A stretch of DNA of 64,000 nucleotides from Pedobacter ghigonis (GTDB taxonomy: Bacteria > Bacteroidota > Bacteroidia > Sphingobacteriales > Sphingobacteriaceae), in assembly GCF_903166585.1 (NCBI RefSeq), contig NZ_CAESCM010000009.1, forward strand, positions 186,001 through 250,000, written 5' to 3'. This document shows, piece by piece, positions 18,367 through 27,600 of this stretch; the stretch's first letter is position 1, and every line of letters starts with the position of its first letter. The notes below the pieces were generated by a model. It ran no database searches. It was not told the origin of the DNA and saw only the letters and a list, made by a program, of their open reading frames with translations. The translations under genes and the position numbers were made by a program.

Positions 18367-19176
18367 ATGAAAACCAGGGCAATAACCGCTTTCTTTTTTA
18401 CCATTGTAATGCTTGGCTCTATTTTGCTGGGTACTTATACGTTTACGGCATTCTATCTTGTTTTAAGTGTTTTATCGCTGTTTGAGTTTTATAAACTGAT
18501 TAAAAATTCGGGTATCAGGCCGCATAGAAATATTGGTCTGGCTGCAGGTGCGCTTGTCTTTTTAATGGCTGCAGGTTTACATTACCTTAAATACGATGTG
18601 AAGTACCTGTTGCTTTGTATACCGCTTATTTTTTCGGTTTTTATTACCGAGCTGTACAAGAAAAATAAAATTCCCTTTGCCAATATATCTTACACTTTTG
18701 TTGGCTTTGTTTATGTAACCATTCCTTTTTGTTTCTTCCACGCACTAGGCTTTTTAAAAAACTGGAACGAATATAATTTTCACTTTCCACTGGCATTTTT
18801 ACTGATGTTGTGGGCAAACGATACGGGTGCTTACCTTTTTGGGGTAAAATATGGTAAACGTAAATTATTTGAGCGCCACTCGCCTAAAAAGAGCTGGGAA
18901 GGCTTTTTTGGTGGTATGTTTACCAGTGTTTTGGTAGCCTATGGCCTGTCTTTCTTATTTACCGAAAGTCCGGTTTGGGTTTGGGCAGGTATGGCTTTAT
19001 TAATTGCCAGTTTTGGTACCCTGGGCGATCTGGTAGAATCGATGTTAAAACGCAGCCTGGATACCAAAGATAGTGGCGGGTTATTGCCTGGGCACGGCGG
19101 CCTATTAGACCGCTTTGATGGTTTATTGCTGGCAGCTCCTGTGGTTTATGCTTACCTGTACCTGATTTTGTATTAG
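18367..19176 (+). CDS. cdsA: Phosphatidate cytidylyltransferase CdsA
   Basis: 269 residues, about eight membrane helices. It makes CDP-diacylglycerol from phosphatidate and CTP, the branch point to phosphatidylethanolamine and phosphatidylglycerol. The CDS signature is complete: SPKKSWEGFFGGM, FGTLGDLVESMLKRSLDTKDSG and LLPGHGGLLDRFDGLLLAAPVV, with the Mg-binding aspartates. It is the last gene of the CPBP-DUF2007-cdsA cluster; the matching psd gene is far away at 56739. Confidence 0.95.
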   Translation: MKTRAITAFFFTIVMLGSILLGTYTFTAFYLVLSVLSLFEFYKLIKNSGIRPHRNIGLAAGALVFLMAAGLHYLKYDVKYLLLCIPLIFSVFITELYKKNKIPFANISYTFVGFVYVTIPFCFFHALGFLKNWNEYNFHFPLAFLLMLWANDTGAYLFGVKYGKRKLFERHSPKKSWEGFFGGMFTSVLVAYGLSFLFTESPVWVWAGMALLIASFGTLGDLVESMLKRSLDTKDSGGLLPGHGGLLDRFDGLLLAAPVVYAYLYLILY

Positions 19177-19230
19177 AACAATCCTGGTCAGCCTCATTCG
19201 CTCATGATAAGGACGCACCAGTTGTACTAT

Positions 19231-19279
19231 TAGCGATATAATCGCTATGCTCGCTAATCCTCGTTACAAACGAGGATTA
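19231..19279. repeat. Tandem hairpins between convergent genes
   Basis: TAGCGAT-ATA-ATCGCTA (19231-19247) is followed by TAATCCTCGTT-ACA-AACGAGGATTA (19255-19279), both perfect stems. The region from about 19183 also carries CTGGT/ACCAG arms. It may be a bidirectional terminator for cdsA and the methyltransferase, or a REP-like element; a similar ACA-loop hairpin is at 56549-56571. Confidence 0.6.
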
Positions 19280-19283
19280 TAAT

Positions 19284-19952
19284 TTAATCGGCAGAAGCAA
19301 CTACAACATGATATGTTCTTTCTACATATTCGCCAGCATTACTTTGTACCTGTTCTAATTTTTTAATTGTATTCTTTATCGTAAAGCCCGCACTTTCCAA
19401 TAGTTGCTGAACTTTTTCTACGCCATAAAGTGTAAATCCATAGGGAGTAAAGGGTAGTTTCTCCATAAAGGTTTTGTCTGCGAAGCATAGCGCAAATAAC
19501 CCCTTTGGTTTTAATACAGCCCTAATTTGTGTAAGATATTGAAGAGGGTCTGGCCAAAAGTACAGGGTATTTACGGTAAAGACCTTATTAAATTGTTCGT
19601 CTGCGTACGGCAGGTTTATACCGTTGGTGAGTTGAAAATGAACCAACCCCTTTTCTATAAATCCAGCGTTTATTTTGCGGGCCTCGGTAATCATCGTTTC
19701 AGAAATATCTGCGCCGAAGTACTGAATATCATCGGCCTGGTTAAGCAGGTGTTCGATATGTGAACCATTGCCGTGGCCAATCTCCAGTATGATATCTCCT
19801 TTTTCAATCGCCAGGGCAGCAATAGCGGCATGTGTCATACCAAGATTGTTGATGCTCATGAGCTCGCCTGTTTTAACCCCCTGTGCACCTTCAGGGCAGG
19901 CCAGTTGTTTGGCAATATTTTCTAAATCTGCTGTGCTATGCTGACGTTCCAT
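19284..19952 (-). CDS. Class I SAM-dependent methyltransferase
   Basis: 222 residues. Motif I is DIILEIGHGNGSHIEHLL (about residues 51-68), motif II follows at YFGADISETMI, and TVNTLYFWPDPLQYLTQIRAVLKPKGLFALCF covers motifs IV and V of the Methyltransf_11 fold. The substrate is unknown; there is no linked biosynthetic gene. A minus-strand -7 match, TATTTTTG (19967-19974), is close upstream of the start. Confidence 0.88.
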   Translation of the reverse strand: MERQHSTADLENIAKQLACPEGAQGVKTGELMSINNLGMTHAAIAALAIEKGDIILEIGHGNGSHIEHLLNQADDIQYFGADISETMITEARKINAGFIEKGLVHFQLTNGINLPYADEQFNKVFTVNTLYFWPDPLQYLTQIRAVLKPKGLFALCFADKTFMEKLPFTPYGFTLYGVEKVQQLLESAGFTIKNTIKKLEQVQSNAGEYVERTYHVVVASAD

Positions 19953-19966
19953 AAGTTAAGTTTTTT

Positions 19967-19974
19967 CAAAAATA
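19967..19974 (-). promoter_or_regulatory. -7 element upstream of the methyltransferase gene
   Basis: The minus strand reads TATTTTTG, a full TAnnTTTG match, 14 nt before the ATG at 19952. No -33 was identified. Confidence 0.4.
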
Positions 19975-20024
19975 AAGGACTGCCCACCTCAATAGTTACA
20001 TCATTCCTAAAGAGTTTTACATCA

Positions 20025-20411
20025 TTATTTAATTACCTGAACCGGCTTTTTATTTTCATCTATCGCCACAAAAGTAAAATCGCCATGTACCGCCAGTTCA
20101 CGACCTTCGGCATACATTTGTTCGATATAAATTTCGACATTCACTTTTAAGCTGGTATTGCCTACATGGTTTACTTTGCCAATAAGCTCAATGATGGTCC
20201 CGGCGGGGATTGGTTTTTTAAAATCTATCCTGTCGCTGCTCACTGTAACCATAATCTGCCTGCTAAAACGGGTAGCGGTTATGAAAGCGACTTCATCCAT
20301 CAGGTGCATGGCAGTACCGCCGAAAAGGGTATCGTAGTGGTTGGTTGTATTCGGGAAAACGGCTTTGAAAATACTGGTTTTAGAGTTTTCTATTCTTTCT
20401 GCTAAGGTCAT
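20025..20411 (-). CDS. Acyl-CoA thioesterase (hotdog fold)
   Basis: 128 residues, a single hotdog domain of the YciA/BFIT acyl-CoA hydrolase type. VFPNTTNHYDTLFGGTAMHLMDEVAFITA carries the catalytic Asp region, followed by TVSSDRIDFKKPIPAGTIIELIGKVNHVGNTS. It should hydrolyse acyl-CoA to free acid and CoA in the cytosol; chain length is not readable. A -7 element, TACATTTG, lies 20 nt upstream. Confidence 0.92.
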   Translation of the reverse strand: MTLAERIENSKTSIFKAVFPNTTNHYDTLFGGTAMHLMDEVAFITATRFSRQIMVTVSSDRIDFKKPIPAGTIIELIGKVNHVGNTSLKVNVEIYIEQMYAEGRELAVHGDFTFVAIDENKKPVQVIK

Positions 20412-20431
20412 GTTTTAGGTATATTGATGGC

Positions 20432-20439
20432 CAAATGTA
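20432..20439 (-). promoter_or_regulatory. -7 element upstream of the thioesterase gene
   Basis: The plus strand CAAATGTA is TACATTTG on the minus strand, a full TAnnTTTG match, giving a leader of about 15 nt. Confidence 0.45.
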
Positions 20440-20570
20440 GAGATTACAGCGGAAGAATGGTAATGTTTAGGTGCTTAGGAGAAGAATTATCGTTCGTCTA
20501 GGATAAAAATTAGTCCAAATTGCTCACTGTAACAAATTTAGCGCATGTAAAATCGCTCCATTTTCTATAT

Positions 20571-20578
20571 TATATTTG
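20571..20578 (+). promoter_or_regulatory. -7 element upstream of the M14 peptidase gene
   Basis: TATATTTG matches TAnnTTTG. It overlaps the TTG at 20576 that would be the farthest upstream start, which favours the ATG at 20603. Confidence 0.5.
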
Positions 20579-20602
20579 ATTATCCATCAAACTAACCCAA
20601 TT

Positions 20603-23284
20603 ATGATAAAAAATTACCTGAAAAAGATTTGTTTAGCTTTTTTAATTACCGCTTATTGTGCTGCCCAGGCTCAGGAAGTGCCAACGCCGAAATCGCATTT
20701 CGGTTTTGATATCGGCGATAATTATCAGCTGGCCAATTATACCCAAACTTCGGCTTACTTTAAAAAACTGGCCGAAACTTCAAAAAGGGTTAAACTGGTT
20801 GATATTGGCCAAACCGAAGAAGGAAGAAGCCAGTATATGCTGATTGTTTCTTCGCCCGAAAACCTGAAAAAGTTAGATCGCTATAAAGAAATTTCGCAAC
20901 AGCTGGCACATGCCGAGATTGCGCCGGAGCAGGCTAAAGCATTAACTGCCGAAGGAAAAGCTGTAGTTTGGATTGATGGCGGTTTGCATGCCAATGAGGT
21001 GGTTGGAGCGCACCAGTTAATTCAAACAGCATACGAATTTGCTTCGAAAACTGATCCGGAAACCTTGCGCATCCTCGATAATGTGATCATTTTGTTTACG
21101 CACGCCAACCCAGATGGACAAGAGTTGATAAGTAACTGGTACATGCGGGAAAAAGACCAGAGCAAGAGAACAACTTCGGGTTTGCCGGTTTTGTATGAAA
21201 AGTACGCAGGACACGATAATAACCGCGATTTCTTTATGTTAAACCTAAAAGAAACCCAAAATATTGGTCGGCAGCTTTTTGTAGAATGGATTCCGCAAAT
21301 TATGTATAATCACCACCAGGCAGGTCCGGCCGGAACGGTTGTAGCCGGTCCTCCATATCGCGATCCTTTCAATTATGTATTCGACCCAACTTTGTTAACC
21401 AGTTTAGATGCTGTAGGAGCAGCCATGCATACCCGGATGAATGTAGAAAATAAGCCGGGCTATACCCAGCGCGGGGGCTCAGTTTTTTCTACCTGGTACA
21501 ATGGCGGTTTGAGAACAACAACCTATTTTCATAATATGATTGGCTTACTGACCGAGATTGTGGGCAACCCGACTCCTTCAGAAATTCCTTTGGTTCCTTC
21601 GCGCTTATTGCCTAACAGCGACTCGCCTAATCCGGTTACACCACGCAAATGGTACTTCAAAAACTCAATCGATTATTCTGTATCGTTAAACTATGCGGTT
21701 TTAAATTATGCCTCGCGTTATCGCGACGAGTTGTTGTTTAACATTTACCAAATGGGTAGAAACTCTATCGAGCGCGGTAAAAAAGATACCTGGTCGTTTT
21801 CGCCAAAGAAAATTGAAGCGATTAATAATGCCGCTAAAAAAGATAAGGGCGGTGCAACCAGTGGGGATGCTGAGTTTGGCTCAAGACAGCTGAGTATTAA
21901 AGCTTTCGATACGGTGATGAAAGCACCTGCAAACCGCGATCCGCGAGGTTATATTCTTTCTGCAGATCAGCCTGATTTTAATTCGGCAATAAAGTTTTTA
22001 AATGCCCTGATCAGAACAGGTGTTGTGGTGCAGAAGGCTACTGCAGCATTTACTGTTGCTGGCAAAAACTATCCTGCAGGAAGTTATGTGGTTAAAACCG
22101 ATCAGGCTTTCCGTCCTCATGTGCTGGATATGTTTGAGCCGCAAGATCATCCGAACGATTTTAAATATGAAGGTGGGGCACCGATCCCACCCTACGATGC
22201 AGCCGGATGGACGCTGGCTTACTTAATGGATGTTAAATTCGATCGCATTCTGGACGATTTTTCAGGGCCATTTGAGAAAAATCTTTATGGTGTTTTATTG
22301 AAAGCAGAAAATAAATTTCCCAATGGATCAGGTTATGTATTGAGTGCAGCACAAAACGATTCTTATACCACTGTAAACGAATTATTAAAAAACAAGGTTG
22401 AAGTATTTCGTTCTATTGAAAATGGCGATTTCTATGTTTCTTCGGCTGGCAAACAGGTTTTAGAAAAGGCCAATGTTAAATTAAAAACGGCAGCAGCTCC
22501 GAAGGATAAAACTAAAGTTTCTGCCTCGCGGATTGCCCTTTGGGATACCTATGGCGGTTCTATGGCATCGGGCTGGGTAAGGTGGATGATGGAGCAGTAC
22601 CATTTTAACGCTACTGTAATTTACCCTCAGGATATTGATGCAGGCAATTTAAAATCTAAATATGATGTGATTATTTTTGTTGGAGGTGCCATTCCGACTG
22701 TTCAGGGTGGTGGCAGGTCTTTCGCGCCTAAAACGGAAGAAGTTCCACTAGAATATAGAAACCGCCTAGGCAGGATTAGTGCTGATAAATCGATCCCGGA
22801 ATTGAAAAAGTTTTTAGAAGCAGGAGGAAATATCGTTACAATAGGCAGTAGTACCAATCTGGCTTATCATTTAAAATTACCGGTGCGCAATGCGATGATG
22901 GAAATTGTTAATGGTGAAGAAAAAAGGTTACCTGCCGAAAAATATTATGTTCCGGGCAGTGTTTTAAATGTAGGAATTGATACCAGTTTGCCGGCTACCT
23001 GGGGCATGGAAAAAGAAGCAGATGTTTATTTTGATAATAGTCCGGTTTTTAAATTAACCGGAGATGCCATAGCATCGGGAAAGATTAAACCCTTAATGTG
23101 GTTCGAAAATGCTACGCCTTTGCGAAGTGGCTGGGCCTGGGGACAGGCATACCTGCAGGATGGTGTAACTGCTTTTGAAGCAAAAATAGGCAAGGGTAAA
23201 TTGCTGGCATTTGGACCTGAAATTGCATTCAGGGCACAAACGCATGGCACATTTAAGCTGATTTTTAATCAGTTATACCAATAA
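20603..23284 (+). CDS. Secreted M14-family zinc carboxypeptidase
   Basis: 893 residues from the ATG at 20603; the alternative TTG at 20576 lies inside the -7 promoter element. The signal peptide is about 1-23 (CLAFLITAYCAAQAQ). The M14 domain covers about 40-340: the zinc ligands H and E are in DGGLHANEVVGAHQ, the third ligand in QIMYNHHQAGPAGT, and the catalytic Glu region in GLLTEIVGNPTPSEIP. The remaining 500 residues include a domain around 640-760 (RIALWDTYGGSMASGWVRWMMEQYHF) resembling the glutamine-amidotransferase-like fold often fused in this family. It is probably a periplasmic or secreted peptidase. A strong terminator follows. Confidence 0.9.
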   Translation: MIKNYLKKICLAFLITAYCAAQAQEVPTPKSHFGFDIGDNYQLANYTQTSAYFKKLAETSKRVKLVDIGQTEEGRSQYMLIVSSPENLKKLDRYKEISQQLAHAEIAPEQAKALTAEGKAVVWIDGGLHANEVVGAHQLIQTAYEFASKTDPETLRILDNVIILFTHANPDGQELISNWYMREKDQSKRTTSGLPVLYEKYAGHDNNRDFFMLNLKETQNIGRQLFVEWIPQIMYNHHQAGPAGTVVAGPPYRDPFNYVFDPTLLTSLDAVGAAMHTRMNVENKPGYTQRGGSVFSTWYNGGLRTTTYFHNMIGLLTEIVGNPTPSEIPLVPSRLLPNSDSPNPVTPRKWYFKNSIDYSVSLNYAVLNYASRYRDELLFNIYQMGRNSIERGKKDTWSFSPKKIEAINNAAKKDKGGATSGDAEFGSRQLSIKAFDTVMKAPANRDPRGYILSADQPDFNSAIKFLNALIRTGVVVQKATAAFTVAGKNYPAGSYVVKTDQAFRPHVLDMFEPQDHPNDFKYEGGAPIPPYDAAGWTLAYLMDVKFDRILDDFSGPFEKNLYGVLLKAENKFPNGSGYVLSAAQNDSYTTVNELLKNKVEVFRSIENGDFYVSSAGKQVLEKANVKLKTAAAPKDKTKVSASRIALWDTYGGSMASGWVRWMMEQYHFNATVIYPQDIDAGNLKSKYDVIIFVGGAIPTVQGGGRSFAPKTEEVPLEYRNRLGRISADKSIPELKKFLEAGGNIVTIGSSTNLAYHLKLPVRNAMMEIVNGEEKRLPAEKYYVPGSVLNVGIDTSLPATWGMEKEADVYFDNSPVFKLTGDAIASGKIKPLMWFENATPLRSGWAWGQAYLQDGVTAFEAKIGKGKLLAFGPEIAFRAQTHGTFKLIFNQLYQ

Positions 23285-23304
23285 GGTTTATTTAAACCAG
23301 TTTG

Positions 23305-23337
23305 AAAAGCCACTATCCTAAAAGATAGTGGCTTTTT
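23305..23337 (+). terminator. Terminator of the M14 peptidase gene
   Basis: AAAAGCCACTATC (23305-23317) pairs perfectly with GATAGTGGCTTTT (23324-23336) around a 6-nt loop, ending in a T run. Confidence 0.9.
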
Positions 23338-23371
23338 ACTTTCAGCTTACGCAGACCAGTTATAATCGCCC

Positions 23372-23379
23372 TAATTTTG
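23372..23379 (+). promoter_or_regulatory. -7 element four bases before the FrnE-like gene
   Basis: TAATTTTG is a full TAnnTTTG match ending 4 nt before the ATG, so transcription would begin at or near the start codon (leaderless). Confidence 0.5.
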
Positions 23380-23383
23380 TGTC

Positions 23384-24100
23384 ATGAAAGTAGAAATCTG
23401 GTCGGATGTAATGTGTCCGTTTTGCTATATCGGAAAAAGGCATTTTGAGCAAGCCATTGAAAAACTGCCATTTAAGAACGAAATTGAAATAGACTGGAAG
23501 AGCTATCAGCTTAATCCTGAATATCATAATAAGAACAATGAGACGGTTTACGATTACCTCTCGCGCAGCAAGGGCATGCCTGTTGAGCAAGCCCGGCAAA
23601 TGACGAAACAGGTGGTTGATATGGCTGCAAACGCAGGCTTAACAATCGATTTTGACACCAATATCCCGGCGAATACCTTTAATGCACATCGTTTAATTCA
23701 TTTAGCGGCAAAGCATAACCTGCAGGACCTGGCTGAAGAGAAGCTGTTTGAAGCCCATTTTGTGAAAGCAGAAAATATAGGTGAAACCAGTGTTTTGGTT
23801 GATGTTGCCGTAGAAATCGGTTTAGATAAAGCAGAAGCTGAAGCAGTTTTGGCTGGCGATCAGTTTGCTGAGGCAGTACGTTACGATATTTATGAAAGCC
23901 AAAATTTGGGCATTCGTGGAGTACCTTATTTTGTAATGGACAGAAAATATGGGGTTTCGGGTGCACAGCCTGTACAGGCTTTTACCGATGCCTTGACTCA
24001 AAGTTTTAACGAGTGGAAAGAAGCACAACCTAAAACAACGCTTACTTCATTAAATAAAAACGATGATGCGGTTTGTGATGAAAACGGTTGTGAGATATAA
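23384..24100 (+). CDS. FrnE-like DsbA-family oxidoreductase
   Basis: 238 residues with no signal peptide, so cytosolic. The thioredoxin-fold active site CPFC is at residues 11-14 (IWSDVMCPFCYIGKRHFEQAI), the FrnE/HCCA-isomerase type of the DsbA superfamily. The helical insertion and the cis-Pro loop GIRGVPYFVMDRKYGVSGAQP are conserved. FrnE proteins are linked to disulfide exchange and oxidative-stress tolerance. An extra C-terminal tail carries a Cys pair (VCDENGCEI), seen in some relatives. It is a single gene with a -7 element only 4 nt upstream. Confidence 0.92.
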   Translation: MKVEIWSDVMCPFCYIGKRHFEQAIEKLPFKNEIEIDWKSYQLNPEYHNKNNETVYDYLSRSKGMPVEQARQMTKQVVDMAANAGLTIDFDTNIPANTFNAHRLIHLAAKHNLQDLAEEKLFEAHFVKAENIGETSVLVDVAVEIGLDKAEAEAVLAGDQFAEAVRYDIYESQNLGIRGVPYFVMDRKYGVSGAQPVQAFTDALTQSFNEWKEAQPKTTLTSLNKNDDAVCDENGCEI

Positions 24101-24139
24101 GATTATTTCGCCGGAAGAATTTACAAACTTGTCCTGTTG

Positions 24140-24171
24140 ATCCGATAGCTATTGGGTTTATTTCAGCATCT
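24140..24171. repeat. Short repeat, family R3, copy 3 (reverse orientation)
   Basis: The reverse complement reads AGATGCTGAAAT, a short spacer, then AATAGCTATCGGAT, matching the left side and inner palindrome of copy 2 at 8132-8173. The ATGACG tail is lost here, though a lone GGATGACGG lies at 24372-24380. Confidence 0.5.
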
Positions 24172-24233
24172 GTCAAAGAAATATGGGGTTAGATCCTTCA
24201 ACAAGCTACCATTGAGAGAAATTCATAGAATTC

Positions 24234-24331
24234 TCGTCATTGCTAGGAACGAAGCAATCTTAATGCACTCGCTAGGTAGCGATCGTTGTAAGATTGCTTC
24301 GTCGGCTGAAAAAGCCTTCTCGCAATGACGA
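24234..24331. repeat. Intergenic hairpin repeat, family R2 (CGTCATTGC arms), copy 1
   Basis: A 98-bp hairpin. The outer arms TCGTCATTGC (24234-24243) and GCAATGACGA (24322-24331) are perfect, and the inner arms ACGAAGCAATCTTA (24249-24262) and TAAGATTGCTTCGT (24289-24302) form a perfect 14-bp stem. It is in the 295-bp spacer between convergent genes. Confidence 0.85.
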
Positions 24332-24395
24332 ATTTTCTCAACCATTTGAATAAAAATAAACTGTTATTTCAGGATGACGGTCTGCCAGACTGTTG

Positions 24396-24614
24396 TTACC
24401 GCTGATTTTTCAGCGGTGTTAATAAATATTCCAATCCATTAACCCGTATTTCGAACATTGTAGCCATTAAGTCGCCCAGCTTTCCTTTCGGAAATCCTTT
24501 GTCCTTATACCACAGCAAATAACTTTCGGGGATATTGCAGATCAGGTAACCCTTGTATTTTCCATAAGGCATCTGCATTTTCACTAAATCGAGTAAAAGG
24601 GTTGGGTCTAACAT
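24396..24614 (-). CDS. DUF3820 family protein
   Basis: 72 residues. MPYGKYKGYLICNIPESYLLWYKDKGFPKGKLGDLM is the DUF3820 core, a small domain annotated elsewhere as a putative quorum-sensing-regulated factor; its real function is unknown. The start is 11 bp after the mfd stop, so it is in the mfd transcript. Its last codons form a hairpin (ACCGCTGA/TCAGCGGT, about 24397-24416) without a T run, perhaps protecting or ending the transcript. Confidence 0.88.
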   Translation of the reverse strand: MLDPTLLLDLVKMQMPYGKYKGYLICNIPESYLLWYKDKGFPKGKLGDLMATMFEIRVNGLEYLLTPLKNQR

Positions 24615-24625
24615 GAATAGTAAAT

Positions 24626-27600
24626 TTAATCGATTAGCCCTAAAACCTCTATTGCTTCCTCAACATTGCTAATGTTATCAAAAGCAATGCGCAGTGTATT
24701 TTTAACCTCCTTTAAATTGCACATACGCGGGTGGTTTTGGGCAAAGGTTAAAATTTTGGTGAAGGTATTAGAATCAAAATATTTCGATTGCTTATCACTT
24801 AAGAAATAACCCCGTAAACTGTTTTTCTTGAAACTGATTTTCTCGAAGCCCAGTTTTTTACCGAACCACTGCAAACGTACTACGCTGAGCATGGTTTTAA
24901 CCTGTGGTGGAAGCGGTCCAAAACGATCGGCTAAATGTTTTTCAAAAATGGCCAGGTCGTTTTCGTTATCAAGCTTAGAAAGTTCGGTGTATAAATTGTA
25001 GCGCTCGGTTATATTGGTAATGTAAGCATCCGGAATGTAGAGTTCTAAATCGGTATCAACCTGTGTAAACCCAACAAATGGCCTTTCGGGTTCATTCTCA
25101 AATAAACCCTTAAACTCTGCTTCTTTAAGCTCCTGAATGGCTTCGTCCAAAATTTTATGGTACATTTCGAAACCGATTTCGGCAATGAAACCACTTTGTT
25201 CGGCACCCAGCAAGTTTCCACTACCCCTGATATCCAGATCGCGCATGGCCACGTTAAAGCCGCTGCCCAAATCAGAAAATTCTTCAATGGCACTTAAACG
25301 TTTCCGGGCTTCAGAAGTTAGGGTAGATAATGGTGGCGACAATAAATAACAAAACGCCTTTTTATTGCTTCGGCCTACCCTGCCACGCATTTGGTGCAGG
25401 TCGCTCAACCCAAACATGTGAGCATGGTTAATGATGATGGTATTGGCATTTGGGATATCCAAACCCGCTTCGATAATGGTAGTGGCTACCAGAACGTCTT
25501 TCTCTCCATTAATGAAATCGAGCATCACATCTTCCAGTGCATCGCCATCTAACTGACCATGGGCAATACCAATACGCGCCTTTGGTACCAGTTTTTGAAT
25601 TAGTCCGCCCAACTGCATCAGGTCGTTTACCCGGTTGTGGATAAAGAAAACCTGACCTCCGCGATCTAATTCAAACTGAACCGCTTCCTGAATCAGCTTA
25701 TCGTTAAAAACATGTAATTCGGTACTTACCGGCTGGCGGTTAGGCGGAGGTGTGCTGATAATCGATAAATCGCGTGCTCCCATTAAAGAGAAGTGTAAAG
25801 TTCTGGGGATAGGTGTAGCGGTTAAAGTTAGTGTATCCACATTTACACGCACGGCTTTTAACCGCTCTTTAGCACTCACACCAAATTTTTGCTCCTCATC
25901 AATAATCATGATGCCCAGATCTTTAAACTTGACATCCTTGCTCAACAGGCGGTGTGTACCAATTAAAATATCAACTTTTCCGGCTGCTGCTTCTGCCAGG
26001 GTATCTTTTATCTGTTTGTTGGTTTTAAAACGGTTGATGTAATCAACCGTAACCGGAAAATCTTTTAAACGCGAAGAAAAGGTTTTGTAATGCTGTAGGG
26101 CTAAAATGGTTGTAGGTACCAGAATTGCAGCCTGTTTGCCTTCGGCAACGGCTTTAAAAGCAGCACGAACAGCAATTTCGGTTTTGCCGAAACCCACGTC
26201 GCCACAAACGAGGCGGTCCATGGGGTGTGGTGCTTCCATATCTTTTTTCACATCCTGCGTAGCTTTTAACTGATCGGGAGTATCCTCATAAATAAAGGAA
26301 GCCTCGAGTTCGGTTTGCAAGTAACTATCTGGAGAAAATGCCGTTCCGGCCTGTGTTTTACGCAAGGCATAAAGCTTAATCAGGTCGCGGGCAATATCTT
26401 TAACTTTTTTTTTAGTGGTTTTTTTTAGCTTATCCCAGGCATCGGTACCCAGTTTATTCATCTTGGGCACACCGCTTTCTTTACCGCTGTATTTGGCAAT
26501 ACGGTTCAGCGAGTTGATGTTTACATAAAGCAAGTCGTTATCGGCATAAATTAAACGGATCATCTCCTGGGTTTTACCGTTAACCTCTACTTTTTCCAAT
26601 CCGGCGTATTTTCCAATACCGTGGTCGATGTGGGTAACGTAATCACCTGATTTAAGTTCTCTCAAATCTTTCAGGGTAATGGCCTGGCTTTTTTGATAAC
26701 CTTTTTTAAGCTTGTATTTGTAGTAGCGGTCGAAAATCTGGTGATCGGTATAAAAAGCAGTCTGGATTTGCGGATCAACAAAGCCCTCGCGCAGCATACT
26801 GTTGATTGGCGTAAACTTAGCCGTTTTATCGATATCCTCTAAAATGGCATACAAACGCTCTATCTGCTTTGGCGAATCGGTAAAAATAAAGTTAACAATA
26901 CCGGCTTTTTCATTTTCCTTAAGGTTATGGATAAGCAGATTGAAATCTTTATTGAACGAAGGTTGTGGCTTGGTTTCGAATTCAAACCGATCGTCGGTTT
27001 TGTAGAAAAACTGTTTTCCAAACTCAATCAACGGAAAATCGTGAAGGTGATCTCCCAATAGCTTTTCATCAGTGAAAGCAAATTTCGGATCTATCCATTC
27101 AGGATTTTGACTTTTATCGGCCGCAGGCAGGGCTTTCCAAAGCTCAACAGCTTTTTTAAAACCTGCTTTAACAATATCGAGTGTAAATTCTACATCTTTA
27201 AACCAGAGTTGGGTATCCTGGTCAATGTAATCGAGAATACTGATGTTGCTTTCGGTTAAAAATTTGGCCTGGACGTTGGGTACAATGGTCAGCGATTTAA
27301 CATCCGCTACCGAAAGCTGACTCTCGATTTCAAAACTGCGGATACTTTCCACTTCATCGCCAAAAAATTCAATCCGGTAAGGCAAATCAGAAGAGAACGA
27401 AAAAATATCAACAATACCACCACGGATTGAGAACTGACCGGGTTCATACACAAAGTCTGCTCTGTCGAAATCGTAATCAATTAAAAATTCATTGATAAAA
27501 TCGATACCCAGTTTGGCGCCGATGCTAATTTCGAGCGTGTTTTTTTCAAGTGCAGAGCGGTCAATAACCTTTTCGGCTATCGCTTCCGGATAAGAAACTA

